A DNA stretch of 14,462 nt from an uncultured Clostridia bacterium (lineage in GTDB: Bacteria; Bacillota; Clostridia; Oscillospirales; Acutalibacteraceae), in NCBI GenBank assembly GCA_947623765.1, contig CANQIG010000025.1, positions 1 through 14,462 of the forward strand, in the 5' to 3' direction. The position numbers and the translations under genes are program-made. Below, in pieces: positions 1 to 5,641 of this stretch (position 1 is its first letter; each line of letters opens with the position of its first letter). The notes below the pieces were generated by a model. That model saw only the letters and a list, made by a program, of their open reading frames with translations. It did not search any database and was not told where the DNA came from.

Positions 1-122
1 TGTAGCCTGTTGTGTGGTCTTTTATTCTGCCTCGCTTGAAAGGTTGTCAGCCTAAATTTACTTGTTTTCGTAAATCCCTAAGTTCAACCCCCAAAAGGAG
101 GGCCGGACTTGTTTTTGGAGCA

Positions 123-1010
123 TTACCCCTTGACCGCGCCGAGCATGATGCCGGAAACGAAATACTTCTGCAGGAAGGGATAGACCACCAGCATCGGGAT
201 CATCGCGATGAAGACCTTCGCCGCGTCGAGACCCTTGTTGGAGTTCTGCGCCAGCTGCTGGTACTGCTCGGCGGTCAGCGTGACGCCGACCGGGATCTGC
301 ACCGTGATCTGGCGGATGTACGTCTGCAGCGGGTATTTGTCCTGCGTCTGCATCAGCACGAGGCCCTGGAAATACTCGTTCCAGAACCCGACGGAGGTGA
401 ACAGCACCACCGTGGCGATGACCGGCACGGAGCACGGCACGATGATCTGCCACAGGATGCGCCACGGGCCCGCGCCGTCCACGACGGCCGCCTCCTCGAT
501 GTCCTTCGGGAGGTTCCGGAAGAAGTTCATCAGCAGCAGCACGTTGAACACCGGGACGGAGCCCGCGACGATCAGCGCGAAGAAGTTGTTGATGAGGCCG
601 TACTTGCTGACCGTGATGTACCACGGCACGGTACCGCCGGAGAACAGCATGCAGAACACGAGCACCCACATGAGGATGGTGCGCGGCTTATAGACCCGGG
701 AGCTCTTGGAGAGCGGATACGCCATCATGATGATGATGGCCATCGTCCAAATGGTGCCGATCACGACGCGCATCACGGAGATCAAAAAGGAATTCCAGAA
801 AATGCCGTCGCCCATGATCAGCTCGTAGGAGCGGGTCGTCAGGCCGATCGGATAGAACGTCACGAGGCCGCTGTCCGTGGCGAGCTTGTTGGAAAGGGAC
901 ATACACAGCTCATACCACAGCGGATAGAGGCAGCTCAGAGCGAGGATGGTGAGCAGCGTGTAATTGAAGATCTTGAAAACGACTGAACCAACGGTTTTAT
1001 TCTCGATCAC
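123..1010 (-). CDS. lplC: Carbohydrate ABC transporter permease, LplC/YtcP type
   Basis: Inner permease subunit of a CUT1-family sugar importer that moves oligosaccharides delivered by a lipoprotein binding protein. The 295-residue product is the usual length. It has about six hydrophobic segments (first near residues 12-32, others near 72-100, 110-130, 140-162, 195-215 and 265-290). The EAA loop that docks the ATPase lies at 172-192, with EEAAVVDGAG and a following IIVP. The start is a GTG (1008-1010) preceded by AGGGGGAG at a good distance. The gene begins 17 bases after the stop of the partner permease, so the two are surely co-transcribed. The permease pair resembles LplB/LplC and YteP/YtcP of Bacillus. 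The substrate cannot be read from the sequence. No terminator is visible in the 122 bases after the stop, so the operon may continue outside the window. Confidence 0.93.
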   Translation of the reverse strand: MIENKTVGSVVFKIFNYTLLTILALSCLYPLWYELCMSLSNKLATDSGLVTFYPIGLTTRSYELIMGDGIFWNSFLISVMRVVIGTIWTMAIIIMMAYPLSKSSRVYKPRTILMWVLVFCMLFSGGTVPWYITVSKYGLINNFFALIVAGSVPVFNVLLLMNFFRNLPKDIEEAAVVDGAGPWRILWQIIVPCSVPVIATVVLFTSVGFWNEYFQGLVLMQTQDKYPLQTYIRQITVQIPVGVTLTAEQYQQLAQNSNKGLDAAKVFIAMIPMLVVYPFLQKYFVSGIMLGAVKG

Positions 1011-1027
1011 AGTAACTCCCCCTCCCC

Positions 1028-1933
1028 TTAGAAAATGGTATAGTCGGCAAACTTATACGCCAACGCATAAGAAGTCACGACGAGAATGAAGCTGACCATC
1101 GATTTGAAGAGGCCCGCCGCCGTGGACATCGAGAACTGTAGGTTCACAAGGCCGAGACGGTAGACGTACGTGTCGATGATGTCGCCTGTGCTATACACAA
1201 GCGGATTGTACATATTGAAGACCTGGTCGAAGCCGGCGTTCAGGACGTTGCCCATGGCAAGCGTCGTGAGCAGCACGATCGTCGGGACAAGGCCTGGCAG
1301 CGTGATGTGCCACGTCGCCTGCAGGCGGTTCGCGCCGTCGATGGCCGCCGCCTCATATAGCGCAAGGTCGATGCCGGTCAGCGCTGCGAGGTAGACCACC
1401 GCGTTGTAGCCGAACTCCTTCCAGACGTCCGTGCCGACGATCAGCCCCTGGAAGTACTGCGGCATGGTCATCACCAGGGCGGGCTCCATTCCGAACCACC
1501 TGCGGACCGTATTGAAGATGCCGGACATACCCAGCATATTGGTGATGATGTTGCCCATCAGGACCCACGAAATGAAGTGGGGCAGATACACGATGGTCTG
1601 CGTGATCTTCTTGAACTTCATCGCCTTGACTTCATTGAGAAGAAGCGCGAAGGTCAGCGGGATGATGATGTTCAGGATGACCTTGGAAACGGCGATGATC
1701 AGCGTGTTGACCAGCGCCTGCTTCGCGTCCGGGATCGCCCACAGGAACTGGAAATGCTTGAAGCCGACCCACGGGGAGCCGAACCAGCCCTTGCTGGGGT
1801 TGAAGTCCTGGAACGCCATCACGATGCCCACCATCGGGACGATGGAGAAGAGGAACAGCCACACATAGCCCGGAAGGACCATCAGCGTGTAATGGACCCA
1901 GGTCGGCAGGCTTTTACGGGTTTTCTGTTCCAA
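1028..1933 (-). CDS. lplB: Carbohydrate ABC transporter permease, LplB/YteP type
   Basis: Partner permease of the CUT1-type sugar importer. The 301-residue product has about six membrane segments (first at 15-40, then about 72-100, 115-135, 165-190, 215-235 and 275-295). The EAA loop is at 194-214, with YEAAAIDGAN and ITLPGL. The reading frame is open upstream to an ATG at 1996, but I chose the TTG at 1931-1933. It sits 7 bases after a near-perfect AAAGGAGGG, and the protein then starts with LEQKTRKSLPTW, matching where family members begin. The upstream extension is Arg/Ser-rich and lies close to a terminator hairpin. The gene follows the binding-protein gene after 190 bases holding that terminator. 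No ATPase gene is nearby; such transporters usually share an MsmX-type ATPase encoded elsewhere. Confidence 0.93.
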   Translation of the reverse strand: MEQKTRKSLPTWVHYTLMVLPGYVWLFLFSIVPMVGIVMAFQDFNPSKGWFGSPWVGFKHFQFLWAIPDAKQALVNTLIIAVSKVILNIIIPLTFALLLNEVKAMKFKKITQTIVYLPHFISWVLMGNIITNMLGMSGIFNTVRRWFGMEPALVMTMPQYFQGLIVGTDVWKEFGYNAVVYLAALTGIDLALYEAAAIDGANRLQATWHITLPGLVPTIVLLTTLAMGNVLNAGFDQVFNMYNPLVYSTGDIIDTYVYRLGLVNLQFSMSTAAGLFKSMVSFILVVTSYALAYKFADYTIF

Positions 1934-1940
1934 AACAAAG

Positions 1941-1949
1941 CCCTCCTTT
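1941..1949 (-). promoter_or_regulatory. Ribosome binding site that fixes the TTG start of lplB
   Basis: On the minus strand this reads AAAGGAGGG, with 7 bases before the TTG codon at 1931-1933. No comparable site precedes the upstream ATG at 1996, so this site decides the start. Confidence 0.8.
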
Positions 1950-2002
1950 GATTCACTTCTCGGGCGGCTTGGGAAGACCCGTCCCAAAGACGCCACGTTC
2001 GG

Positions 2003-2043
2003 AAAAAAGCAGAAGGGGCGTCGGGCATTGAGCCCGGCGCCCC
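2003..2043 (-). terminator. Intrinsic terminator/attenuator between the sugar-binding protein and lplB
   Basis: On the minus strand a hairpin with arms GGGGCG-C-CGGGC and GCCCG-A-CGCCCC (2015-2043; 11 pairs with one internal C/A mismatch, 5-base loop) is followed by TTCTGC and then six T (2003-2008). It lies about 80 bases after the binding-protein stop and about 70 bases before lplB. Partial read-through would give more binding protein than permease. The U-run is displaced by six bases, so termination is probably incomplete. Confidence 0.75.
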
Positions 2044-2098
2044 ACCGTTGTTTGCTTTTGCGCGCGCCTCAGCCTTCGTCAAGCGGGAACGCGCCGTC

Positions 2099-2115
2099 CA
2101 CGTTCAGGAAACGTG
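2099..2115 (-). repeat. Short inverted repeat just after the binding-protein stop
   Basis: CACGTT and AACGTG form a 6-base stem around a 5-base loop, 8 bases after the stop codon at 2124-2126. There is no T-run, so it is not a terminator by itself. It may act as a 3' mRNA-stabilising hairpin; this role is inferred. Confidence 0.35.
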
Positions 2116-2123
2116 TACAGACC

Positions 2124-2999
2124 TTAGCCCGCGAGGAACTGCTCGGCAAGCTCGAGGATCTGGTCGCCGCCCTGCGCGTGCCAATCCGCCACGAACTGAT
2201 CCCAGCCGGTATCGACGTCGATCGCGCCGGTGATCATCTGGAGGATGGTGCGGTCTTCAAGGTCAGAGACCTGCGTCCAGTACGTCTCCATGCCGTCTAC
2301 GGTGTAGTACAACTCGGAGTAGATCTTCTTGTTCGGCGTGACGGTGGCGTACGGGCGGTCACCGACAAGCATCGCATAGAAGCGGTTGAACTGGCCGTTG
2401 TTGGTGTTGACGTCGCAATCCGTGACATGGAGGATGTTCGCCGGATCGTAGTCGGGGGAGATGACGTCGCTCAGCGTCGCAGCGTCGTTCGCGAGGTTCT
2501 TGTAGAGGTTCGCGAAGAGATCGCCGCCCTGCTGATACTGCTCGACGGTGGTCTCGCCGCCGAGGATGCTCATCAGCGCGTCATACTCGTATTCGCATTC
2601 GTCGGCAGCCGCCATAACGTTGCGCTGCGGGAACCAGTCGATCGCAACGGAGGTGTCGAAGATGGACTCGTCGCGGACGAGGGAGTTGTTCGCGATGATG
2701 GCCGCCTTGATGACGTCCTCGGAAGCGTTCTTGCTGATCATCGTGTAGGTCGTGCCGATGTCCTTCATGTGGATGTTCCACTCGCCGTCGTTGGTATAGA
2801 GCGGATACGCCTGCCAGTCAGCGGTGTTGTCGTTCTTGAAGGAATCGCCGTTGCCGTAGCCAAGAGACCACCACGGGCCCATGAAGATGCCGCAGGTGCC
2901 GTTCTTGACGCCGTTCGCGTTGTCGCCGTTGGTGGTGACGCCGATCTCAGGATTGATGAGACCTTCCTTGTACCACTCGGCCAGCTCCTTCAACGCCAC
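2124..2999 (-). CDS. C-terminal part of the sugar-binding lipoprotein (out of frame with its N-terminal half)
   Basis: The open frame is about 290 residues, from ALKELAEWYKEGLINPEIGV to the end (EQFLAG). It is the second half of the same LplA-type binding protein. Typical features are WYKEGLINPE near the start, GIFMGPWWSLGYGN (sugar-binding lobe) and a C-terminal helical region. The only start in this frame near the break is a GTG at 2997-2999 that lies inside the inverted repeat and has no ribosome binding site. I do not think it is a separate gene. It would be translated only by frameshifting or if the insertion is an artefact. Its stop is followed by a small hairpin and then by the terminator before lplB. 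Confidence 0.8.
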   Translation of the reverse strand: MALKELAEWYKEGLINPEIGVTTNGDNANGVKNGTCGIFMGPWWSLGYGNGDSFKNDNTADWQAYPLYTNDGEWNIHMKDIGTTYTMISKNASEDVIKAAIIANNSLVRDESIFDTSVAIDWFPQRNVMAAADECEYEYDALMSILGGETTVEQYQQGGDLFANLYKNLANDAATLSDVISPDYDPANILHVTDCDVNTNNGQFNRFYAMLVGDRPYATVTPNKKIYSELYYTVDGMETYWTQVSDLEDRTILQMITGAIDVDTGWDQFVADWHAQGGDQILELAEQFLAG

Positions 3000-4041
3000 C
3001 CCGGGCTACTTCTTCCGCCTTCATCTCGTCGGTGGTGGTGCCCCAATAGAGCTCACCGGCGTCGTTGCGGAGGAAGTAGCCCGGGGTGGCGTTGAACGCC
3101 TGATAGACAGCGTCAAAGCCGTAGCCGTTGTTGGAAGAGTTGAGGAAGTTGGAATAGGTGCGGCCGTTGGAATCGATACCGGCGATCGCATAGTCCGGGG
3201 AGAGGCCGGCGTCCATGAACGCCTTCGCAGCGGCTTCGAGCTCGTCGACGGTCTTCGGCGCCTCGAGGTTGCACTGGTCGAGCCAATCCTGACGGATGAA
3301 GTAAATGTACACGCCGTCGGTGTCAACGGTGATGTTCGGCAGAGCGCAGAACACATCGTCCACGGTGGCGTTGGTAATGGCGCGGTAGGAACCGTCCGCC
3401 TGCACCGTCGTCTCCACGATCTCCTTCACCTGCTTGGAGGAGTAGCCGTTGAAGGTCGGCCACAGATCCGCGAGCAGGCCGGCGCGCGCGGCCTGGACCA
3501 GATACTTCCGGTCCGGAGCGATCGTGCTGTTCGGGAGCTGGTTGGAAGCGATGCCCAGGGAGAGCTTCTGCTGGAAGTCGCCGCTGTTGCCCGCGGTCCA
3601 CTCGATCTTATACTCGATGTTGAAGGTGTCCTTCAGATAACGGGTATACTGGTTGTTGTCCACAGAATCGCCATCCGGCAGCGTGGTGTCGACCGGGTTG
3701 ATCTGCTGGCCGAACGTCACGGTGACGGGCTCCGCAAACGGAGCGAAAGCGCGGTCGTCGGTGCCGCCGGGAACGGCGTCATCCGCAAAGTCCGCGGCCG
3801 GGATCCAGGCGCCGGAGCCGTCCACGACGGTGGGCTGCACGGTCTCGCCGGTCTCACCGGTCTCACCCGTCTCGCCGGTCTCGGTGCCGCCCGCCTCGGA
3901 GGTCGGGGTGCTCTCCGACGTCGAGGTGGAGGTGCTGGACTCTCCGCCGGTGCTGCTCGAGCCTTCGGAGCCGCCGGAGCAAGCCGCCAGAGAGAGGATC
4001 ATCGCGAGCGCCAGAACCAGCGCCATGATCTTTTTGCTCAT
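2947..4041 (-). CDS. N-terminal part of the sugar-binding lipoprotein (truncated by frameshift)
   Basis: The open frame gives 364 residues. It begins with a lipoprotein signal peptide: MSKK, a hydrophobic stretch, and the lipobox SLAAC with the lipidated Cys at residue 21. A Ser/Thr/Glu-rich linker follows (22-70), including several TGE tripeptides. From about residue 90 it is the N-terminal lobe of an LplA-like sugar-binding protein, with family-typical stretches such as FIRQDWLDQCNLEAPKTVDE. The last 23 residues (AEEVARGG onward) come from the inverted-repeat insertion and the wrong frame, so genuine sequence ends near residue 341. The ATG is 8 bases after AAGGAGG. The protein would be anchored on the outer face of the membrane, but without its second lobe it is unlikely to bind sugar. 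Confidence 0.85.
   Translation of the reverse strand: MSKKIMALVLALAMILSLAACSGGSEGSSSTGGESSTSTSTSESTPTSEAGGTETGETGETGETGETVQPTVVDGSGAWIPAADFADDAVPGGTDDRAFAPFAEPVTVTFGQQINPVDTTLPDGDSVDNNQYTRYLKDTFNIEYKIEWTAGNSGDFQQKLSLGIASNQLPNSTIAPDRKYLVQAARAGLLADLWPTFNGYSSKQVKEIVETTVQADGSYRAITNATVDDVFCALPNITVDTDGVYIYFIRQDWLDQCNLEAPKTVDELEAAAKAFMDAGLSPDYAIAGIDSNGRTYSNFLNSSNNGYGFDAVYQAFNATPGYFLRNDAGELYWGTTTDEMKAEEVARGGVEGAGRVVQGRSHQS
2989..3096. repeat. 30-base inverted repeat that breaks the sugar-binding protein gene
   Basis: Arm 2989-3018 (begins ttcaacgccaccccggg) is the reverse complement of arm 3067-3096 except for one base (3013 against 3072): 29 of 30 positions. The spacer is 48 bases. The 3067-3096 arm codes in frame for FNATPGYFLR and is clearly the original. 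The 2989-3018 arm is the inverted copy, and the frame changes inside it. Short matches at both ends of the copy (GCGGA and GCGTTGAA on the minus strand) look like pre-existing homology used by a template switch. Confidence 0.9.
3841..3885 (-). repeat. 9-base tandem repeat coding for Thr-Gly-Glu units
   Basis: About four to five copies of a 9-base unit (variants of ACCGGTGAG on the minus strand) encode a TGETGE run at residues 54-67 of the sugar-binding lipoprotein. They lie in the flexible linker between the lipid anchor and the binding domain, where length variation should be tolerated. Confidence 0.7.
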
Positions 4042-4181
4042 TTTTATTTCCTCCTTGAAGAAATGTAGGGGTCTGTTCCCAAAGCTCCTCCGCCGCGTCC
4101 CGCCGGAAAGCGCCGAACTTCCTCAAACGTCGCTTCGCCGGGCGTTCCGCCCGCGAAAGGAATTTCTCTTTCAAAGGTGCA

Positions 4182-4208
4182 TTTATGGTCCATGAAATGG
4201 ACCATAAA
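4182..4208. promoter_or_regulatory. Perfect 12-3-12 inverted repeat, candidate operator
   Basis: TTTATGGTCCAT and its exact reverse complement are separated by GAA. It begins three bases from the neighbouring palindrome and lies roughly 40-60 bases after the expected transcript start. Perfect symmetry without a following T-run favours a dimeric repressor site, though as RNA it would also fold into a stable stem. The cognate regulator is not encoded in the window. Confidence 0.6.
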
Positions 4209-4210
4209 AA

Positions 4211-4226
4211 GGGAGAGCGCTCTCCC
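4211..4226. promoter_or_regulatory. Perfect 16-base palindrome, probable LacI-family operator (or small terminator)
   Basis: GGGAGAGCGCTCTCCC has the central CG and AGCGCT core typical of LacI-family sugar repressor operators; CelR/CebR sites such as TGGGAGCGCTCCCA are close relatives. It lies about 20-35 bases after the predicted transcript start, a position suited to repression by blocking. On the minus strand it is immediately followed by TTTTTA, so the same bases could form a 6-pair hairpin with a U-run and act as a weak terminator. The operator reading fits the sugar-transport context better. Confidence 0.6.
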
Positions 4227-4251
4227 GAAACACCTTCTATGGAACACGAAT

Positions 4252-4280
4252 ATTCTAGCACAACTTTTTGCCCTTGTAAA
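4252..4280 (-). promoter_or_regulatory. Sigma-A-type promoter with extended -10 for the sugar-transport operon
   Basis: The minus strand reads TTTACA (4275-4280), a 17-base spacer, then TAGAAT (4252-4257), with TGC directly before the -10 (extended -10). Each hexamer is within one base of consensus. The transcript would start near 4245 and run into lplA. Confidence 0.8.
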
Positions 4281-4624
4281 GCCCTTTTTCGGAACTTTTT
4301 CTAAAGAAATTTTGGATTTCCGATTGTTCCGGGGAGTTTTGCACAAAAAAGCGGGAAACCGCCGGATCGCCCGCGCCGCAAAATATAACGATCTTCTCCT
4401 GAAATTCAACTTTTGTGCGGAATTTGTGCATATTTCCATGCGTTTCTGCCCGTTTTCTGAACAAAACAGACCCCGCTTCCAGCCCCTTTTTCCCAATTTT
4501 TGCTCCCTCGCCCGTTTTTCTCGTCCACTTCTCCCTCACCCGCAAAAAAGCCGCCGACGCTTCCCCCGGCATCCCGGCGCGTCAACGGCTTAGTTTTGTT
4601 CTTCTTTTCCCGGCGAACCGGTGT
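4281..4624. other. Gene-free stretch between the acetyltransferase and the sugar-operon promoter
   Basis: This segment is more AT-rich than its surroundings. Open frames on both strands (up to about 150 codons) lack ribosome sites and have no domain-like composition, so I do not call genes. A possible terminator lies at 4345-4363. A weak promoter-like pair (TTGAAT, 16 bases, TATATT on the minus strand, 4382-4409) is noted but not trusted. A CCGG-TTCG-CCGG hairpin just after the acetyltransferase stop has no T-run. Confidence 0.4.
4345..4363 (-). terminator. Possible weak terminator of the phosphotransferase/acetyltransferase unit
   Basis: The minus strand reads GGCGG-TTTC-CCGC followed directly by six T. 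The stem is only 4-5 pairs. It lies about 260 bases after the last stop codon and 65 bases before the next promoter, a sensible place to separate the two units. Confidence 0.4.
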
Positions 4625-5161
4625 TCAGCGCGCTCCCGCTTCGTCTTGCGGCACGCAGTCCCGCAGGTATGCCTCCTGTGTCAGTTCCAGCAGAACGATC
4701 CCGTCCTCCGTCCCGATCTCCCGGAAGCCCGCCGCTTCGTGGATGTGATACGCCGCGTCGCGGGTGGTCTCAAACTCGTTGTTCAGGCGCGGAACGCCGT
4801 CCACCCGGAACGCGCGGTCCGCAAGCAGGCGCAGCCCCTGCCCGCCGTACCCCTTTCCCCGCTCCGGGGCGTAGATCACGATGCCCATCTCCCACCGGTC
4901 CCGCGAAGCGTCACGGTGGTAATTCACGTCCCCGACGAACGCCCCGTCGCGCTTCCGCCGCAGGAACGCGTAGAACCGCTCCGGCGCTTTCCCGATCCAC
5001 GACAGCAGCAGCGTCTCCCACTCGGTCTCTGGCTCGGGGATGCACCCGTCCGGCGGGAACCACGGCGCGTTGTACGCCATCGTCGCCGGGTCCGTCATCA
5101 TTTTCACATAGAACCAGCCGTCTTCCGGCCGGGGAATATATAGCTCCAAATCGTCTTGCAT
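4625..5161 (-). CDS. GNAT-family N-acetyltransferase (RimJ/RimL-like)
   Basis: Predicted cytoplasmic acetyl-CoA-dependent acetyltransferase of 178 residues, a normal length for the family. The acetyl-CoA pyrophosphate loop is visible at 101-106 (RGKGYG) after the strand EMGIVIYAPE. The C-terminal part has the usual helix and strand with HEAAGF (141-146). The N-terminus (DLELYIPRPEDGWFYVKMMTDPATMAYN) resembles small Firmicute GNAT proteins of unassigned substrate. The ATG at 5159-5161 has GGAGA a few bases upstream. It starts 36 bases after the stop of the previous acetyltransferase gene and is the last gene of the cassette. The substrate could be a small amine, an antibiotic or a protein N-terminus; the sequence does not say. 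Confidence 0.85.
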   Translation of the reverse strand: MQDDLELYIPRPEDGWFYVKMMTDPATMAYNAPWFPPDGCIPEPETEWETLLLSWIGKAPERFYAFLRRKRDGAFVGDVNYHRDASRDRWEMGIVIYAPERGKGYGGQGLRLLADRAFRVDGVPRLNNEFETTRDAAYHIHEAAGFREIGTEDGIVLLELTQEAYLRDCVPQDEAGAR

Positions 5162-5197
5162 TTTGATTCTCCGTCGATCGCCGTTTCTTTTCGCCCG

Positions 5198-5641
5198 TCA
5201 CGCGCGGGAAAACCGTTTTTCCATCACGATCTCGTCCCCGTCGCGGTCGCCGTTTTGGAAAAACCCCAGCCGCTCATACATCCGCTTCGCACCGTCGTTT
5301 CCCTCGATATAGCACAAATACACCTTGTCAAACCGGCCGTCGCGCTCCATCCGCGCCAGGATCTGCCGCGCGGCCTCGGTTCCGAACCCCCTTCGCTGAT
5401 AGCGCGCGTCGATAAAGAACTGGCTGAGATCATACGCTTCCATCCCGTCGAGGTCGTAATATAGCGCCATCCCGACGGGGACCTCGCCGTCATAGATGAC
5501 GAGGGCATGGCTCCTGCTGTTCCGATACGCGTACGCTCTCGCGAGCAGCCCCGCGCTGTCCGCGACATACGCGCGCTGTTCCTCGGACACTTTCAGCCCC
5601 AGCCGCCAGTTTTCCGGCCCGACCTCCTCCAATCGGATCAT
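5198..5641 (-). CDS. GNAT-family N-acetyltransferase, diamine/spermidine acetyltransferase-like
   Basis: A 147-residue GNAT protein. The N-terminus (RLEEVGPENWRLGLKVSEEQ, then YVADSAGLLARAYAY) matches the pattern of BltD/spermidine acetyltransferase-like proteins, where an asparagine-tryptophan pair and a following EQ-xx-(F/Y)VA are typical. The acetyl-CoA loop is QRRGFG (82-87), and the C-terminal GNDGAKRMYERLGF (114-127) holds the usual Asn and Tyr. I chose the ATG at 5639-5641: it overlaps the kinase stop as ATGA and has GGGGAGG 8 bases upstream. The frame stays open to 5842 but that part is only a shadow of the kinase gene. Polyamine acetylation is the family-based guess; acetylation of another small amine is equally possible. 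Confidence 0.87.
   Translation of the reverse strand: MIRLEEVGPENWRLGLKVSEEQRAYVADSAGLLARAYAYRNSRSHALVIYDGEVPVGMALYYDLDGMEAYDLSQFFIDARYQRRGFGTEAARQILARMERDGRFDKVYLCYIEGNDGAKRMYERLGFFQNGDRDGDEIVMEKRFSRA

Larger units (their letters stand above)
2124..4041 (-). pseudogene. lplA: Frameshifted LplA-type sugar-binding lipoprotein gene (whole locus)
   Basis: The two reading frames at 4041-2947 and 2999-2124 are the two halves of one extracellular solute-binding protein. The junction lies at a 30-base inverted repeat (2989-3018 and 3067-3096). If 16 bases of that repeat are removed, the frame reads DEMKAEALKELAEWYKEG and continues to the TAA at 2124-2126, giving about 633 residues. That is somewhat longer than the roughly 500-560 usual for LplA/YtcQ-like proteins. 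Promoter, ribosome binding site, lipobox and both downstream permeases are intact, so the break is either recent or an artefact of sequencing or assembly. If real, the importer would lack a working binding protein unless one is supplied from elsewhere. Confidence 0.75.
4042..4251 (-). promoter_or_regulatory. Long 5' leader of the sugar-transport operon
   Basis: From the expected transcript start near 4245 to the ATG at 4041 there are about 200 untranslated bases. On the minus strand they hold, in order, a 16-base palindrome, a 27-base inverted repeat, a GC-rich hairpin (CGGGCG-GAA-CGCCCG, 4138-4153 region) and the AAGGAGG ribosome site. Reading frames across this stretch have no recognisable protein character. 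I recognise no known riboswitch. Confidence 0.5.

Noticed and set aside
1..122. A terminator or partial gene at the left edge
   Set aside because: Only a weak C/G-rich pairing without a T-run is visible after the lplC stop, and no frame with protein character enters from the edge.
12..986. Plus-strand open frame opposite lplC
   Set aside because: Antisense shadow of a well-supported permease; His/Asp/Arg-rich translation with no ribosome site.
1934..1996. N-terminal extension of lplB to an upstream ATG
   Set aside because: No ribosome site before that ATG, a non-hydrophobic Arg/Ser-rich extension, and an excellent site before the TTG at 1931-1933.
2028..4068. Long plus-strand frames opposite the sugar-binding protein gene
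   Set aside because: Shadows of the binding-protein coding sequence; the minus-strand frames carry a signal peptide, lipobox and family motifs.
4382..4409. Promoter-like pair TTGAAT / TATATT on the minus strand
   Set aside because: The 16-base spacer is acceptable, but it sits directly before a possible terminator and serves no gene that the stronger promoter at 4252-4280 does not already explain.
4044..4593. Open frames of 105-150 codons in the intergenic region
   Set aside because: They overlap a good promoter and palindromes, lack ribosome sites, and look random (Arg/Phe/Lys-rich without pattern).
4606..4618. CCGG-TTCG-CCGG hairpin just after the acetyltransferase stop as a terminator
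   Set aside because: The stem has four pairs and is followed by GGGAAAAG rather than T residues.
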